Assembly: GCA_039934475.1 (NCBI GenBank)
Contig: JBDTMC010000387.1
Coordinates: forward strand, 1 to 7,548
Length of the DNA: 7,548 nucleotides
From: JBDTMC01 sp039934475
GTDB taxonomy: Bacteria > Acidobacteriota > Terriglobia > Bryobacterales > Bryobacteraceae
Direction: 5' to 3'
The notes under the pieces are model-generated. The model did no database searches, had not been told where the DNA came from, and saw only the letters and a list, made by a program, of their open reading frames with translations. Positions 6,195 to 7,548 of the stretch are shown here, in pieces (position 1 is the first letter of the stretch; each line of letters begins with the position of its first letter). Both the position numbers and the translations under genes were made by a program.

Positions 6195-7283
6195 TCAGCG
6201 GCTCTTAAATCTGAACGCAACCTGTCGTCCAACCGCAATCATCTTGGTCTCCACCAGAAGGTATGTGGGAATGCCGACTAGAAAAGTAGCAACGATGTTC
6301 GCCGGAAATCTCAGTAGAATCGGTTCGCCCGGCGTGGGCATACAGAACAACTGCTGCCACATATAGACGGAGTAGCTAATCTGACCGAGGAACACTGGAA
6401 TTGGGTGGTTGACCAGTATTCCGAATCCTCTATCTGGATTGTTCATCAGCCACATGATGACGATTGCTGCGCCACAAGAAACTATAGTTCGGCCAACGAT
6501 CATCGTCTCTGGGCGAAAGCGTTCGATCAAAACGGTGGCCAGCATCGCGCAACAAGCGAGCGAAGCACCGAGGTCGGTGATAACCCGTCGGAACAATGTT
6601 GATCTCCTCAGACTCGCTTCGCAAAGCGCTAAGAGGCAGCCGAAGGCCAAGCAGTCAGCGATCAACTCAAACCTTCGAGGAATCAGTGTTCGATTTACAT
6701 TCAAGTCCCACGCCAGCGCCCGGAACATCGGACATAAGATCACGACGGCGGCACAGACGTATATGGCTTTGCGCCGCGTCAACGCGACCAAGAGTAAGGG
6801 CCAAATCAGATAGAACTGCTCCTCCACCGAGAGTGACCACAGGTGCTCCAGAATTCGATGTGGCGGGTCGAGATAGTTCATAGTGAAGGTCGACGCACGG
6901 AAGAATTCGTAATTGCTTACATGGACGACGCCGGCAGCTCGTAGCGCCAGCAGGCTCAAGGCGTACACCAAAAAGACAGGGAAGATGCGGAAAGCGCGCT
7001 TGATATAAAACGACTTCAAAGAAACCGAGCCGTGCTTGTCCTGCTCCTTCATTAATTGTCGTGTAATGAGGTATCCGGAAATTACAAAGAAACACGTAAG
7101 AGCAGCAAAGCCGAGGGGACTTGCACGCAACCACGGTGGCAAGAAATGAGACATCGCCAAGTGCGCCTGTAGAACCAGTAGAAGAAGCAGTCCCCGTAGG
7201 CCATCCAAGCTTGGAATTCGGACGGGAGCTGAAGGTACACTCTCCACCCTCGATTGGGAGCCGCCAGGCACTTCGTGATTCAT
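6195..7283 (-). CDS. Acyltransferase 3 family integral membrane O-acyltransferase
   Basis: This 362-residue polytopic protein shows the AT3 family signatures in order: SLDGLRGLLLLLVLQAHL (residues 25-42), containing the R-x10-H motif of the first helix (Arg30, His41); FFVISGYLITRQ (65-76); FYIKRAFRIFPVF (92-104); HLWSLSVEEQFYLIWP (147-162); and LGQISYSVYMWQQ (299-311). About ten hydrophobic segments span the whole length, the usual size for a stand-alone member without a C-terminal SGNH domain. AT3 enzymes move acyl groups, often acetyl, across the inner membrane onto sugars of exopolysaccharide, O-antigen, peptidoglycan or glycolipid. The acceptor here is unknown, and no other polysaccharide gene is in view. 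The ATG at 7283 has no ribosome-binding sequence. GTG at 7247 (residue 13), preceded by GAGG only immediately beside it, is an alternative, so the first 12 residues are uncertain. Confidence 0.93.
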   Translation of the reverse strand: MNHEVPGGSQSRVESVPSAPVRIPSLDGLRGLLLLLVLQAHLAMSHFLPPWLRASPLGFAALTCFFVISGYLITRQLMKEQDKHGSVSLKSFYIKRAFRIFPVFLVYALSLLALRAAGVVHVSNYEFFRASTFTMNYLDPPHRILEHLWSLSVEEQFYLIWPLLLVALTRRKAIYVCAAVVILCPMFRALAWDLNVNRTLIPRRFELIADCLAFGCLLALCEASLRRSTLFRRVITDLGASLACCAMLATVLIERFRPETMIVGRTIVSCGAAIVIMWLMNNPDRGFGILVNHPIPVFLGQISYSVYMWQQLFCMPTPGEPILLRFPANIVATFLVGIPTYLLVETKMIAVGRQVAFRFKSR

Positions 7284-7476
7284 TGTGTCAACTCGTTACA
7301 GACTGTCGCCGCCAGAACGCGAATCCGATGACAGCGCGGCCGGCAGTATCGGACATCAAGGTTGTCGACAGGCACTCTCCAGTAATGGCCTTCAGGAGAG
7401 CCACTTGGCCTGCCTTCACTATAACGACGCCCACTTGCGGGTGCGCCGTTTGACCGCTTGACAGTGCCAGCCCGCC
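7284..7476. other. Intergenic region upstream of the acyltransferase gene
   Basis: These 193 bases separate the acyltransferase gene from the gene that ends at 7477, both on the minus strand. TATAGT (7423-7418, minus strand) matches the -10 consensus at five of six positions but lacks a -35 hexamer at the right distance. TTGACA at 7292-7287 is too close to the ATG to drive expression from that codon. No convincing gene or hairpin was found. Confidence 0.4.
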
Positions 7477-7548
7477 TTACAAGTTCACCAGCGAAACAAT
7501 GTGGGTCTTGCGCTGATCCTTGCGGCCGAAAATGAAAGGCGCCCGCTG
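7477..7548 (-). CDS. C-terminal end of an unidentified protein, cut by the window edge
   Basis: The last 23 codons of an open frame enter from the right edge and stop at TAA (7479-7477). They encode APFIFGRKDQRKTHIVSLVNL preceded by two residues, basic in the middle and ending in alternating hydrophobic residues as in a closing beta strand. I could not assign a family from so short a piece. That it is a real gene end is inferred from the protein-like composition and the matching strand of the neighbouring acyltransferase gene. It could also be a chance frame. Confidence 0.4.
   Translation of the reverse strand, partial: QRAPFIFGRKDQRKTHIVSLVNL

Noticed and set aside
6667..7134. A 155-codon minus-strand open frame inside the acyltransferase gene
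   Set aside because: It lies out of frame within a clear AT3 gene whose motifs cover the same stretch, and it shows no protein-like pattern.

Overview
The window looks like chromosomal DNA of an acidobacterium, most likely of the Solibacter/Bryobacter type. The main reason is an intact 816-residue MacB/FtsX-type permease with duplicated permease domains and no ATPase gene beside it, the arrangement known as ADOP (acidobacterial duplicated orphan permease). High GC, GTG starts and scattered gene remnants fit this. No rRNA, tRNA, CRISPR array, insertion sequence or phage gene was seen.

Layout, left to right. Bases 1-460 appear to be decayed DNA: the C-terminal end of a GntR/FCD-type regulator broken by two in-frame TAG codons, then a possible relic of the 5' end of a TonB-receptor-like gene. 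Next, on the minus strand, comes a two-gene unit: a 140-residue four-helix membrane protein (start revised to GTG at 1116) overlapping by ATGA a 78-residue XRE-family regulator. It has its own promoter and a 21-bp-spaced direct repeat that could be an operator. About 230 bases without a recognisable gene follow.

A second minus-strand unit, 3223 to 1454, holds a 498-residue thermolysin-like (gluzincin) zinc metallopeptidase with no signal peptide and, 39 bases downstream, a 77-residue charged protein of unknown function. This pair is the least familiar part of the window and the best candidate for an undescribed functional unit. Its 155-base upstream region is shared with the divergent ADOP permease (3379-5829, plus strand).

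The right side, all minus strand, has a 73-residue Lys/Ala/Pro-rich histone-H1-like protein that converges on the permease gene, an acyltransferase-3 family membrane enzyme (362 residues), and at the edge the last 23 codons of an unidentified gene. No single pathway joins all these genes. The supported partnerships are regulator with membrane protein, and protease with small protein.
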